NCBI GenBank assembly: GCA_005773635.1
Contig: SXHN01000122.1
Coordinates: 1 to 64,000 of the forward strand
Source: Actinomycetota bacterium
GTDB taxonomy: Bacteria; Actinomycetota; Acidimicrobiia; IMCC26256; PALSA-610
Reading direction: 5' to 3'
Length of the DNA: 64,000 bases
Below the pieces are notes generated by a model. That model made no database searches. It saw nothing but the letters and a program-made list of their open reading frames with translations, and had not been told where the DNA came from. The position numbers and the translations under genes were made by a program. Positions 53,189 through 61,519 of the stretch are shown here, one piece after another. Each line of letters begins with the position of its first letter. Within the stretch, counting starts at the first letter, position 1.

Positions 53189-55252
53189 GTGACCGAGCCT
53201 GATCCAATGCGACCCGGTTGCTCGCCGCCGCTGCATTTCGCAGCCACTCATCAACTATCACGCGAACGCTGGGTATTTGTCGAGTACCTCGCGCTGAGTG
53301 GTGTTGCATTCGCGCAACCGCTGCTCGACACGCTCGGTCGCAACGCGAACTATCTGGTGACATCGGGCGTAACGGTAGCGCGAGCAATCATGTTGATCAT
53401 CTTGGTGTGCATCGTTCCGCCCTGCGTAATGTGGGCGTGCGAACGGCTGAGTGGCTATGCGGGCCATCGCGTTCGATTCGCAACCCACCAACTCATTACT
53501 TGCGCAATTTTGATTGTTCTATTTGTCCAAGTGATCCGGCGCAGCACCTCACTGGGGGCCAATGAGGTCATAGCAGGGGCCATCGCCCTGGGGATCGCCT
53601 CAACCTGGACGTTGCACAATTGGAAGTTGTCCCGACAGTTCCTGCGTTATCTCGCATGGACACCGTTACTCGCCGCAGTTCTCTTCTTACGTTTCAGCCC
53701 GGCGACCGACGCGATCTTCTCGAAGTCCCAGCCAGGCATCAAAGGCGTTCGCGTCGGCGCTCCGCATCGGGTCGTGTTCATCGTTCTCGACGAGATGCCG
53801 ACACGATCCCTGCTTGACGGCAAAGGCCACGTCGATCAGCAACTCTTTCCGAACTTCGCGAAGTTGGAGCAGCAATCCACTTGGTATCGCAACTCCACAA
53901 CAGTCGCCGGGTACACACAGGGTGCGGTTCCGGCACTGCTCACCGGCCGAACTCCCAGATCGCTCAAAACGCTGTCAACGAGTTCCGAACATCCAGGCAA
54001 CTTGTTTGCCCTACTCGAAAATTCCTACAGCCTCAAGGTGCACGAAGCAGTGACACGCCTCTGCCCTTCGGCATCGTGCACAAGCTTCAAAGGCGCCGGC
54101 CTTAGCGGACTACTGCGAACCAGCACTGACCTGTGGCGCACAAGTGCATCACCCAAGAAACGGCCAAAAATTTCAGCCGACTTCGACGACGCCAACGCGT
54201 CGGCATTCGCGCTCGATAACGCCACCGATTTCGTCAATTCCATCAATGGCTCCGCTCCCAACCACCTCGACTTTCTCCATGTGTTACTGCCTCATTATCC
54301 GTGGCACTACGTCAACACGCTGCAAGGTCACCGTGCGACATCACATTCACTCCCAGGAGAGAAGTATCTCTCGCCGTGGAGCCCGACCGGCGCACAAACC
54401 GCCCGTCAGCGCCACCTACTTCAAGTACAAGCAACCGACACGCTGCTCGGTCAAATCGTCGAACGCCTAGAAGACCTCGAAGCGTTCGACGACACAATGC
54501 TCATCGTCACCGCCGACCACGGAATTTCCTTCAGCGCGACTGAACCGGCACGCAACGTCACCAACACAAACAGTGCTGATTTGATGTGGACGCCGCTGTT
54601 CGTAAAGTATCCGAACCAGAGCGCGGGTGTCATCGACGACCGCAGCGCGCTATCCATTGACGTGTTTCCGACGATCCTCGATGTCCTCAAAATCGACGTC
54701 CCCTCAACAGTCCCCGGCGCAGATGGAATCTCGCTGCGAGCCACCGCTCGTGCAACAAATGAGCGGTTCATGTATCCGGCCACCGGACTCACCGACGCAC
54801 AGGCAAACACCGAATTCACAAAGCTGCTCCAATCCCGAGCGGTCGCACCGAACCTCGACGCCGAATTACGGATCTACCGCGACTCGCAACTCGGAGCACT
54901 CATTGGCACTCGAATGCCGACCGCGTATAGGTCTCGCGACGTTGTCACTACTGGGGCGAAAGTAAACATCGACAACCGCAAGGCATTTCGTAGCGTCGAT
55001 CGTGATGCCCGAAACGCAGAATGGCTATGGAGCCTCGCAGAATTTACAAACGTGACAGCAGGTGCGACCGCAGTTTTCACAGTGAATGACACCATCGCCG
55101 CAACTTGCACCACCGTACGCGACCCCGGCAATGATGTGCGCTGCAGTTTTACGGTGCCACCCTCACTTGTAGCGGACGGCGACAATGAAATAGCGATGTA
55201 TCTAGTGGACGACCCGATCCGTTTGCGTTTCACCAAGATTGCAGTCACATGA
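53189..55252 (+). CDS. Membrane-anchored sulfatase-fold (alkaline-phosphatase superfamily) hydrolase/transferase
   Basis: About 687 residues from the GTG at 53189 (an ATG at 53207 is also possible); the frame that starts inside the tRNA is rejected. About five hydrophobic helices fill residues 25-175. The catalytic domain then begins VVFIVLDEMP (metal Asp201-Glu202), has GYTQGAVPALLTGR with the likely nucleophile Thr243, and VTADHGISF (Asp443-His444). This is the layout of membrane phosphoglycerol or phosphoethanolamine transferases and related sulfatase-fold proteins that decorate cell-surface glycans or lipids. The acyltransferase gene overlaps its stop (ATGA). First cargo gene of the tRNA-Arg island. 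Confidence 0.85.
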   Translation: MTEPDPMRPGCSPPLHFAATHQLSRERWVFVEYLALSGVAFAQPLLDTLGRNANYLVTSGVTVARAIMLIILVCIVPPCVMWACERLSGYAGHRVRFATHQLITCAILIVLFVQVIRRSTSLGANEVIAGAIALGIASTWTLHNWKLSRQFLRYLAWTPLLAAVLFLRFSPATDAIFSKSQPGIKGVRVGAPHRVVFIVLDEMPTRSLLDGKGHVDQQLFPNFAKLEQQSTWYRNSTTVAGYTQGAVPALLTGRTPRSLKTLSTSSEHPGNLFALLENSYSLKVHEAVTRLCPSASCTSFKGAGLSGLLRTSTDLWRTSASPKKRPKISADFDDANASAFALDNATDFVNSINGSAPNHLDFLHVLLPHYPWHYVNTLQGHRATSHSLPGEKYLSPWSPTGAQTARQRHLLQVQATDTLLGQIVERLEDLEAFDDTMLIVTADHGISFSATEPARNVTNTNSADLMWTPLFVKYPNQSAGVIDDRSALSIDVFPTILDVLKIDVPSTVPGADGISLRATARATNERFMYPATGLTDAQANTEFTKLLQSRAVAPNLDAELRIYRDSQLGALIGTRMPTAYRSRDVVTTGAKVNIDNRKAFRSVDRDARNAEWLWSLAEFTNVTAGATAVFTVNDTIAATCTTVRDPGNDVRCSFTVPPSLVADGDNEIAMYLVDDPIRLRFTKIAVT

Positions 55253-57153
55253 AAAATCGCTTGACCTACCAACCCGCGCTCGACGGCTTGCGAGCAATCG
55301 CAGTCATCGCAGTGTTGATCTACCACGATCACAAGATTCCCGGATCTGACGGCGGTCTCACCGGTGGCTTCCTCGGAGTTGAGGTGTTTTTCGTACTCTC
55401 GGGTTACCTCATTACGTCGCTACTCCTGAACGAAATCGTTGCAACTGGGCGAGTCGCATTCGGCACCTTCTTTGCACGCCGGCTGCGAAGATTGACACCC
55501 GCGCTGATCGTGATGCTTCTCGGTATTGCGTTGTACACCGCCACATTGGCGGAGTCGTGGAATCGCAGCCGCATTCGCAGCGATGCGATCGCGACGCTGC
55601 TCAATTCCCAGAACTGGCATCTCATACTGGGGCACTTTCGCAGCGGCTCGATACTCAACCACACATGGTCGCTCTCAATTGAAGAGCAGTGGTACTTCTT
55701 GTGGCCTTTAGCACTCACTGGGCTCATGTTGATCACAACCCACGGCCTACGACGCGTCGCAATCATCGTCTCTTCAATAGCGCTGGGTTCGGCAACGATG
55801 AATGCCTTCCTCATCAGTCGCCCAAACACAACGAACCTACGGATGTATTACGGCACAGACACGAGGTCGCTTGGTCTCCTACTCGGCGCCGCGTTCGCTA
55901 TCTGGGTGAGTTACTTTGGCGGCAGGCTCCCGCTCTCCGATGCGATCACACGATTCCTCGGCAGCGCCGGGTTGCTGATCGTCGGCGGGATGATGGTGCT
56001 TATGCAGGACAGTGACACGCTGCTCTTTCAGGGCGGTCTATTGGTATTCGGTCTCGCTGTCGTGGCAATTATCAACGCAACGTTGCATAGCTCGCCGACG
56101 TATATCGGTCGGGCGTTGTCAGCGAAGCCGTTGCGATCGATTGGGATCGTGTCGTACGGCTTGTACTTGTATCACTGGCCTCTGTATTTCGTGCTCACAC
56201 CTGCACGTATTGAAATTTCTGGGGCGCCGCTATTGGCCGTGCGCCTCATCGTCACACTTGCAGCTGCAACCGCTTCATACTTCCTGTTCGAGCGTCCGAT
56301 CCGCAACGCATCTGTCCGCCCACGTTATGTGGCACTCGCTGCGTTGATCTCGATTGGCACCACCGCCGCCGTTGCAACCGTCAGCGCATCCGGCGCGGTC
56401 AAGTTGCAGTACGCCGAACCCGCTTCCGAACCGAATCCGTTGGCACTGGTGCACCTTGGAACCATTGCCAAAGCGGCGCCAAGAGCGCATCGCGTACTTG
56501 TTGTCGGCGATGTCTTCGCTGTCCAAATGGGCGTCGGCAGCAACGGAAAGTTCGAGCGCGACGGCATGGTGGGAACCACCTTCGGATCCCTTGGTTGTGG
56601 ACTGGCCGAAGGTGGGCTCGTGGGTCCCGGAGGTGTCGCGCATGACGAACTCCCCAACTGCTACCGATGGCCCGACCAGTATCGTGCCGCGGTTGCGACA
56701 TTTCGACCGAACACCGTCGTCCTGGCCGCAACATCACGAGAATTGTTCAACCGCAGAATCGGCGGCAAAGTATTGCGTTTCACAACCAGCGAACTCTCAA
56801 CCCAGATCAAACGCGAACTCGAACGAACGCACGTAATCGTCACGAAACATGGCGCACGACTGGTGTTGCTCACGGTGCCATGTATCCCCAATATTGCAAT
56901 CGACCGCGCCACACCCGAAGTTCGCGTCGACCCAAGACGCATCGCGGAATACAACACCATCCTTCGCGATTTCGCCAAAGCTCATTCCGCAACGACCTCA
57001 GTCGCGGAACTCGCCGACGTGCTGTGCCCAACGCAGCCCCTCAATGGTGTTGACTGGGCGCGTACATATTGGCAACGTCCCGGCGCGATTACTCCAGCTG
57101 GTGCCAATGCGGTATGGCAATGGATCTCTAGATTGCCCGAGCTGAGCAAGTAA
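55249..57153 (+). CDS. Acyltransferase 3 (OafA-type) with degenerate SGNH C-terminal domain
   Basis: 634 residues. The N-terminal membrane acyltransferase has the family motifs YQPALDGLRAIAVIAVLIYH (catalytic His), GGFLGVEVFFVLSGYLITSLL, ARRLRRLTPAL and NHTWSLSIEEQWYFLWPL, with about ten helices to residue 385. The periplasmic C-terminal part (about 395-634) has the SGNH plan, but the first block reads VLVVGDVFAVQ: the nucleophilic Ser of GDS is Val422, and the final DxxH motif is also lost. O-acetylation of surface polysaccharide is the likely role, possibly with another protein supplying the SGNH activity. Second cargo gene of the island. Confidence 0.88.
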   Translation: MKNRLTYQPALDGLRAIAVIAVLIYHDHKIPGSDGGLTGGFLGVEVFFVLSGYLITSLLLNEIVATGRVAFGTFFARRLRRLTPALIVMLLGIALYTATLAESWNRSRIRSDAIATLLNSQNWHLILGHFRSGSILNHTWSLSIEEQWYFLWPLALTGLMLITTHGLRRVAIIVSSIALGSATMNAFLISRPNTTNLRMYYGTDTRSLGLLLGAAFAIWVSYFGGRLPLSDAITRFLGSAGLLIVGGMMVLMQDSDTLLFQGGLLVFGLAVVAIINATLHSSPTYIGRALSAKPLRSIGIVSYGLYLYHWPLYFVLTPARIEISGAPLLAVRLIVTLAAATASYFLFERPIRNASVRPRYVALAALISIGTTAAVATVSASGAVKLQYAEPASEPNPLALVHLGTIAKAAPRAHRVLVVGDVFAVQMGVGSNGKFERDGMVGTTFGSLGCGLAEGGLVGPGGVAHDELPNCYRWPDQYRAAVATFRPNTVVLAATSRELFNRRIGGKVLRFTTSELSTQIKRELERTHVIVTKHGARLVLLTVPCIPNIAIDRATPEVRVDPRRIAEYNTILRDFAKAHSATTSVAELADVLCPTQPLNGVDWARTYWQRPGAITPAGANAVWQWISRLPELSK

Positions 57154-57186
57154 CGCATCGTCGCAACAAACACCGTTCACACGCGT

Positions 57187-57230
57187 CCAGAAGGTTGGGA
57201 GTTCGACTCTCTCCGAGCGCGCCACACAAA
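57187..57230 (+). other. attR: Right attachment-type repeat: 44-bp copy of the tRNA-Arg 3' end
   Basis: Exact duplicate of 53063-53106, including the T-arm, the acceptor 3' strand, CCA and 6 bp beyond. It is not a working tRNA, since the 5' half is absent. It marks the right edge of a 4,124-bp island (distance between the two repeat starts). The next 171 bp (57231-57401) contain nothing I can assign. Confidence 0.88.
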
Positions 57231-57401
57231 GCCCAAGGTGAACACCCCAAGGCGGAGTCACTCGGGCGGCTGCAACGCCATTGAGATCGACGTGTCACTT
57301 GGCACCATCGCGCGGGCTACTTGAGTTTTCCCCACCGCTGCGCCGATACCCACCCAGGAAGACTTCGTATTGCTGCCTGTTGCGAGACCGAGGGAACGAG
57401 T

Positions 57402-58097
57402 ATGTACATGATCCGAATACATCGATACGTCGCCACAACCGCTGCGGTCGCGGCATTGACCGTCAGCGGGCCCGGGCCTGCGGTACGTGCCGCTACCGAG
57501 CATCTCCCCAGTAACCAAACCTCACAGGCAGCTCCGGCTCCCGTCGTTCGTGTGTTGCCATTTCGCGGCGCGTTTCGCGTGACTGCTACCTGGGGCGGGT
57601 CCTACGGCCACGCCACGCCTGCAATCGATTTCTCGATGCCCATTGGTACGCGTATCTACGCAACTGCGGCGGGCAACGTCGACTATGTCTCGACCGACAA
57701 ACGCAACTGCAACCCCGCTGCGCACATTCCTCCCGGGGGTACGTCCCGAGACGGCATCAAATGGTGCATCGATCAAGGCATCACCGGCACCCGCATTCGC
57801 ATCCGCCACGACGACGGTACGTTTTCAATGTACGTGCATCTCAACCGAATCAAATTTGGGATCTCGGCGAGCCCATCCACTCGCGTCGCAGCAGGACAGC
57901 TCATTGGTTGGAGCGGCAACACCGGAATTTCATCTGGGCCGCATTTGCATTACAGCAAGATCAACAGCGCACAGACAGCGACAGTAGATCCGATCATGCT
58001 ACGTGCGTGCTGGGGAACCAAGGTCCACGCCTACACAAACCTGAAACTCCTCGCCGGCAAGATCGTCCGCAACGACAACCACACATGTAGCACGTAA
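57402..58097 (+). CDS. Secreted M23 (LytM-type) peptidase domain protein
   Basis: About 231 residues from the ATG at 57402 (ATG 57408 also possible). A signal peptide (basic start, hydrophobic core to about 25, cleavage near VRA-AT) is followed by a lysostaphin-type domain: SYGHATPAIDFSMPIGTRIYAT (the H...D metal pair), GTRIRIRHDDGTFSMYVHLN and SSGPHLHYSKI (HxH). Several cysteines (KRNCNPA, IKWCIDQ, RACWGT, HTCST) suggest disulfides. It should act on peptidoglycan cross-bridges outside the cell, or be a regulator if inactive. It lies just right of the island end. Confidence 0.87.
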   Translation: MYMIRIHRYVATTAAVAALTVSGPGPAVRAATEHLPSNQTSQAAPAPVVRVLPFRGAFRVTATWGGSYGHATPAIDFSMPIGTRIYATAAGNVDYVSTDKRNCNPAAHIPPGGTSRDGIKWCIDQGITGTRIRIRHDDGTFSMYVHLNRIKFGISASPSTRVAAGQLIGWSGNTGISSGPHLHYSKINSAQTATVDPIMLRACWGTKVHAYTNLKLLAGKIVRNDNHTCST

Positions 58098-58267
58098 TAC
58101 GCGTTGAGTTAGCTGCAAAATTTCGCCATTCGTCTCTGTGCCGCGCGAGCGTGCAGTTCGCCAAGGATCTCTTCGTTAAGTTCACCGAGGCCCGGAGCGC
58201 CGAAGCCAGCTCGCTCCGCTCTCACCAAACTGTGCCGCCTACTACGAGGACGCTCTCGGGCATAGCG

Positions 58268-59050
58268 CTACACCGCCACGATGTTCACTCGATGGTGTTG
58301 CGTCCGCACAATTCGTTCATGGGATTGAAACGCGAAACCTCCGCCTTCGAAACCAGTGCAGCCCTCGACCACATCAAGTGCTCGCTGCTGTACCAATGCC
58401 CGCACGAGCATTCCCTTAGCCGCTTTGGCGGCGTGCCCTGCCGCGCTGGCACCATTTGTGCTCACGAACTTCAACGCCAGCGTGCGCCTCGAAACTTCAG
58501 AGACATCCAACGCGGCGGCGTGTTCATTGGGAAGCACATCAACCAGCACCGCGCTCCCCATCGTTGCTCGCGCGGCTTCGAATAAACGCGGCCGCCACCA
58601 CTGCGCGAGACCTCCGATTTCGGGGAGCCGAGCGCCCATCTTGAGGCGATAGTCGGGCACCGGATCTCCCGCGCAGACCATCCCCAACAAACCCGAAACG
58701 ACAACCACATGCGAGGCGCACCATCGACGCGCCCCTACATCCATGGACGCAATATCGAGATGTCCGAACACAACACCCGAGTATCGATCGCGTGCTGACA
58801 ACGCAGGGGCTCCGACGAAACCATCCTCCGCAAGCGCAACCGCACGTTCGAGATGTGCGCCAGAAACTCCGAAGAACTTCGCTAACTCCGCGCTACCCGC
58901 GTTGCGCACGAACTTCTGAACGCGTTCTGCGATTTCTAAGCGAGCGTCTCCCAACAGGCTGCCAAATCGACCCGATTCCGCACTCCACAATCCCTTGCCG
59001 CCTGCCGCTTTACCTTCGCTGGGTGGCATCAAGAAAAAGCCCGCTTTCAT
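58268..59050 (-). CDS. yaaA: YaaA/UPF0246 family peroxide-stress protein
   Basis: 260 residues. MPPSEGKAAGGKG near the start and VVSGLLGMVCAGDPVPDYRLKM in the middle are YaaA family signatures; DVLPNEHAAALD and the later VSTNGASAAGHAAKAAKGMLVRALV also match. In E. coli YaaA limits Fenton damage by lowering free iron during hydrogen peroxide stress and binds DNA. The protein is cytoplasmic. Its start overlaps the stop of the upstream VOC gene (ATGA). Confidence 0.87.
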   Translation of the reverse strand: MKAGFFLMPPSEGKAAGGKGLWSAESGRFGSLLGDARLEIAERVQKFVRNAGSAELAKFFGVSGAHLERAVALAEDGFVGAPALSARDRYSGVVFGHLDIASMDVGARRWCASHVVVVSGLLGMVCAGDPVPDYRLKMGARLPEIGGLAQWWRPRLFEAARATMGSAVLVDVLPNEHAAALDVSEVSRRTLALKFVSTNGASAAGHAAKAAKGMLVRALVQQRALDVVEGCTGFEGGGFAFQSHERIVRTQHHRVNIVAV

Positions 59051-59874
59051 CGTGCTTCTCGAAGTCGCAATCGCACGCCGTGATTCATGAGAGGGTCGAT
59101 TTCGAAGGTGTCTTCACGTATCAGCGCCGCCCCACGAACGCTGCCTGCGTCGACCAAGCTGAACTCGATCCGATGCACGCGACCAGGTCGATCACCAAGC
59201 CACTCGTTGAGGTCTCCGTCGGTTGGCTGAATAAGTTGCAGCCGACCCGCACCGGGCCAAGTCAATTCGACCGAGCGCCCATCAACACCGTCAACCACCT
59301 CGGTTTGCATGGCACCGCCCAACACATCGCGAAACAACACAAGCGCTCCGTCAAGATCACCAACCAGGTGCACAATTCGATCCAACGTCGCTGGGCGTTT
59401 GCAACGCGATGGCGGCAGCACGTGGTGGTGAACGTCTTCGTCCCACTCGTGATGCGCAGCCTGTGCCAACTGCACCACGATGCCGTGACACTGCTTGGGA
59501 TGCAGAAATGCTTCCTTCCAGAATTCCTGGGACAAGTCGCTGCGCACGGGTGGAAATCCCGCAGCGGTTGCAGCGTCCATCGCCGCCACGATGTCGGGCA
59601 CCTTGAATGTGAGGTGATGCGGACCATCGCCCGAACGGTCGATAAATCGCCGAAGAAAATCATCGAGGTGCACATCGTGCGGCTGCAGCATTTCAATGAT
59701 CATGCCATTGGCGTAACGCACCTGGCCCCAATAGAAACCGGGACTGTGCATTCCGCCGTTCCACTCGCCGCCCAGATCACCGCGGTATCGGTCGAAGTTG
59801 TCCCACGCAACGTCAGCCGCGAGGGCGACGTGGTCGAGAAATATCGGCACGGGTGCCGCATCAGCAGTTGCCAT
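59047..59874 (-). CDS. Two-module VOC (glyoxalase/dioxygenase) family protein
   Basis: 275 residues with two VOC modules. The first (about 8-130) has FLDHVALAADVAWDNF, IIEMLQPHDV and GPHHLTFKVPDI; the second (about 160-270) has TLDRIVHLVGDLDGALVLF, GRLQLIQP and GRVHRIEFSL. His and Glu residues at the metal positions are largely retained in the first module. The substrate is unknown; a ring-cleaving or lyase activity would be typical. Translationally coupled to yaaA downstream. The palindrome at 59889 ends 15 bp before its start. Confidence 0.85.
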   Translation of the reverse strand: MATADAAPVPIFLDHVALAADVAWDNFDRYRGDLGGEWNGGMHSPGFYWGQVRYANGMIIEMLQPHDVHLDDFLRRFIDRSGDGPHHLTFKVPDIVAAMDAATAAGFPPVRSDLSQEFWKEAFLHPKQCHGIVVQLAQAAHHEWDEDVHHHVLPPSRCKRPATLDRIVHLVGDLDGALVLFRDVLGGAMQTEVVDGVDGRSVELTWPGAGRLQLIQPTDGDLNEWLGDRPGRVHRIEFSLVDAGSVRGAALIREDTFEIDPLMNHGVRLRLREAR

Positions 59875-59888
59875 CTCGCCAAACTAAC

Positions 59889-59924
59889 GCAGTCATGCGT
59901 CAGAAGATTCTGACGCATGACTGC
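59889..59924 (-). terminator. 36-bp perfect palindrome, probable terminator of the 39-residue gene
   Basis: Arms of 17 bp (59889-59905 and 59908-59924) are exact reverse complements around a 2-bp centre. It lies 9 bp after the stop of the small gene at 59934 and 15 bp before the VOC start on the same strand. A terminator/attenuator hairpin is likely; an operator for a dimeric regulator is the alternative. Confidence 0.7.
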
Positions 59925-59933
59925 CTTTCGTAA

Positions 59934-60053
59934 TTATGGGGCTCGCCTGCCGTTGCGCAAATGTCGTTTGAGGCGAGCTTCGGTTGCTTGAGTCAACAGA
60001 CGCCGCTGGTGTTCACGGGCCAACAGCGCGACAGTCAAAGGATGGTTATGCAT
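59934..60053 (-). CDS. 39-residue basic small protein
   Basis: ATG at 60053, stop TAA at 59936-59934, and TTGGAG about 7 nt before the start. The peptide is one probable amphipathic helix, LAREHQRRLLTQATEARLKR flanked by basic residues, similar in style to short arginine-rich actinobacterial proteins (LAxEHxxxLLxxA). A strong palindrome follows 9 bp after the stop. These three features together make a real gene more likely than chance. No membrane segment. Function unknown. Confidence 0.55.
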   Translation of the reverse strand: MHNHPLTVALLAREHQRRLLTQATEARLKRHLRNGRRAP

Positions 60054-60127
60054 GAGGTACTCCAAAGTGGCGGCGCGCGCTGAGGCACACCAAAGGGAAT
60101 CGACCAGTTTCGCGGAATTGCGAAGGG

Positions 60128-60202
60128 TCAGAGAATGCCGAGCGAGGTGAGGATCACAGGCACAGGCATTCCGGTTGGGTTGTTCGGATTCATTCCACTC
60201 AC
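60128..60202 (-). CDS. Candidate 24-residue peptide gene with a near-consensus ribosome binding site
   Basis: GTG at 60202, with AAGGAGGTG ending 6 nt before it, the best ribosome binding site noticed in the window. The ORF reads MSGMNPNNPTGMPVPVILTS plus four residues and stops at 60130-60128. A second start, ATG 60193, is in frame. The same frame is open upstream to about 60328, so it could instead be the end of a decayed gene. A leader or short regulatory peptide upstream of the 39-residue gene is possible. The rest of 60203-60356 shows nothing assignable. Confidence 0.35.
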   Translation of the reverse strand: MSGMNPNNPTGMPVPVILTSLGIL

Positions 60203-60356
60203 TGTGACACCTCCTTCACGTCGCTGGTACGGCAACACATGATCGCGCGCCAGCCGCGGCAAGTCCAAACGAATTACGACGCCAGCCGTGCTACCGCTAG
60301 AACCACCACCGAAGTGCTCCCGTTATTCGAAGAGCCGTCCAGGTTGCGCACCAAAC

Positions 60357-61451
60357 TCAGAAGCTAATTACGGTGCGTAGCCCGATCCCCGCGTGCATAT
60401 CGGCGAAACCCTCGTTCACCTCAGAAAGCGGCCGCCGCGCCGTGATCATGCCTTCAAGATCGAGTCGACCGGCGCGCCACAAATTCAACAAGCGTGGTAC
60501 TTCACGTTTACCGTTGCAACCACCGAGCAACGTTCCGATGAGTTTGCGCTCCGTCGCCATAAAGATCGTGGCTGGCACTTGCACGATGTGATCGATGGGG
60601 GCTGCGCCCACCATCACCGTGGTTCCGCCCGCACGACAAGCCCACATGCCGGTTTCGATCAACGCTGCAGCACCCACGGCATCAAAGGCGTAATCGACGC
60701 CGCCCGCAGCGATGCCCATTACCCGTGACATCACGTCTTCATTCGTAGGGTCAATCGCGTCGGTAGCACCAAAACGCGCGGCGAGATCTCGGCGGCCGCC
60801 GTTGGGATCGCTCACGATCACCCGCGACGCACCCGCGATACGAGCACCTTGCACGATCGAGATACCAACACCGCCCAAGCCCATCACCAATACGGTCGCG
60901 CCCGCTTCAACCTTTGCAGCATTGAGCACCGCCCCGACACCGGTTTGCACCGAGCAACCGATCACACACGCAACATCAAGTGGAACATCATCATCGACTT
61001 TGATCACAGCATTGGCGTCGAGCAGCGCGTACTCGCCGAACGCGCCAACGCCAAGACCGCGGTACACCACTGTGCCGCTTCGAGACAGCCCAGTAGCGCC
61101 TCCTACGAAGGTGCTAGAGGTGATCGCCGACGCGTTCACACAGACACCGAATTCGCCCCGCACGCAGCCATAACACGAACCGCACGCCGCGATTGGCGAG
61201 AGCACGACCCGATCACCGGGCTTCAAATCCTTTACTCCCAAGCCGACTTCTTGCACGACCCCCGAAGCCTCGTGTCCCAACACGATTGGGCCAGGCGCCG
61301 GGAACTGACCGTTGACATTGGAGTAGTCGGAATGACATAAACCGCAGTGCGCCACCTTGATCAGCACCTCGCCCGCCCCGGGATCGGAGATGGTGATGTC
61401 GTCGACAATGACAAGCGGAGTATTAGGAGCTTCTAGCAAGGCTGCACGCAT
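60357..61451 (-). CDS. Zinc-dependent alcohol dehydrogenase (class III/MDR type)
   Basis: 364 residues. CGLCHSDYSNVNG (zinc Cys), LGHEASGVV (His-Glu), CGSCYGCVRGEFGVC (structural zinc cysteines), IGCSVQTGVGAVLNAA with the second catalytic-zinc cysteine, and VLVMGLGGVGISIVQGARIAGA (NAD loop) followed by SDPNGGRR. The length and the GCSVxTG motif match class III-like dehydrogenases, including mycothiol- or glutathione-linked formaldehyde and aryl-alcohol dehydrogenases. A detoxification or alcohol-oxidation role is likely. Start overlaps no gene; the SRPBCC gene diverges 68 bp away. Confidence 0.9.
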   Translation of the reverse strand: MRAALLEAPNTPLVIVDDITISDPGAGEVLIKVAHCGLCHSDYSNVNGQFPAPGPIVLGHEASGVVQEVGLGVKDLKPGDRVVLSPIAACGSCYGCVRGEFGVCVNASAITSSTFVGGATGLSRSGTVVYRGLGVGAFGEYALLDANAVIKVDDDVPLDVACVIGCSVQTGVGAVLNAAKVEAGATVLVMGLGGVGISIVQGARIAGASRVIVSDPNGGRRDLAARFGATDAIDPTNEDVMSRVMGIAAGGVDYAFDAVGAAALIETGMWACRAGGTTVMVGAAPIDHIVQVPATIFMATERKLIGTLLGGCNGKREVPRLLNLWRAGRLDLEGMITARRPLSEVNEGFADMHAGIGLRTVISF

Positions 61452-61519
61452 TGGACGACCCTATCGAGACGGTTACATCCACTTCAACCTCGTGTGCTGC
61501 AACGCGTACGCTCAAGACC

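Noticed and set aside
57258-57518. 86-codon minus-strand frame right of the island, ending SMALQPPE
   Set aside because: It is mostly antisense to the M23 peptidase signal-peptide region and has no start signal or recognisable family.
58792-59913. 373-codon plus-strand reading frame
   Set aside because: It lies entirely antisense to the YaaA and VOC genes, which have clear family motifs; the plus-strand peptide has none.
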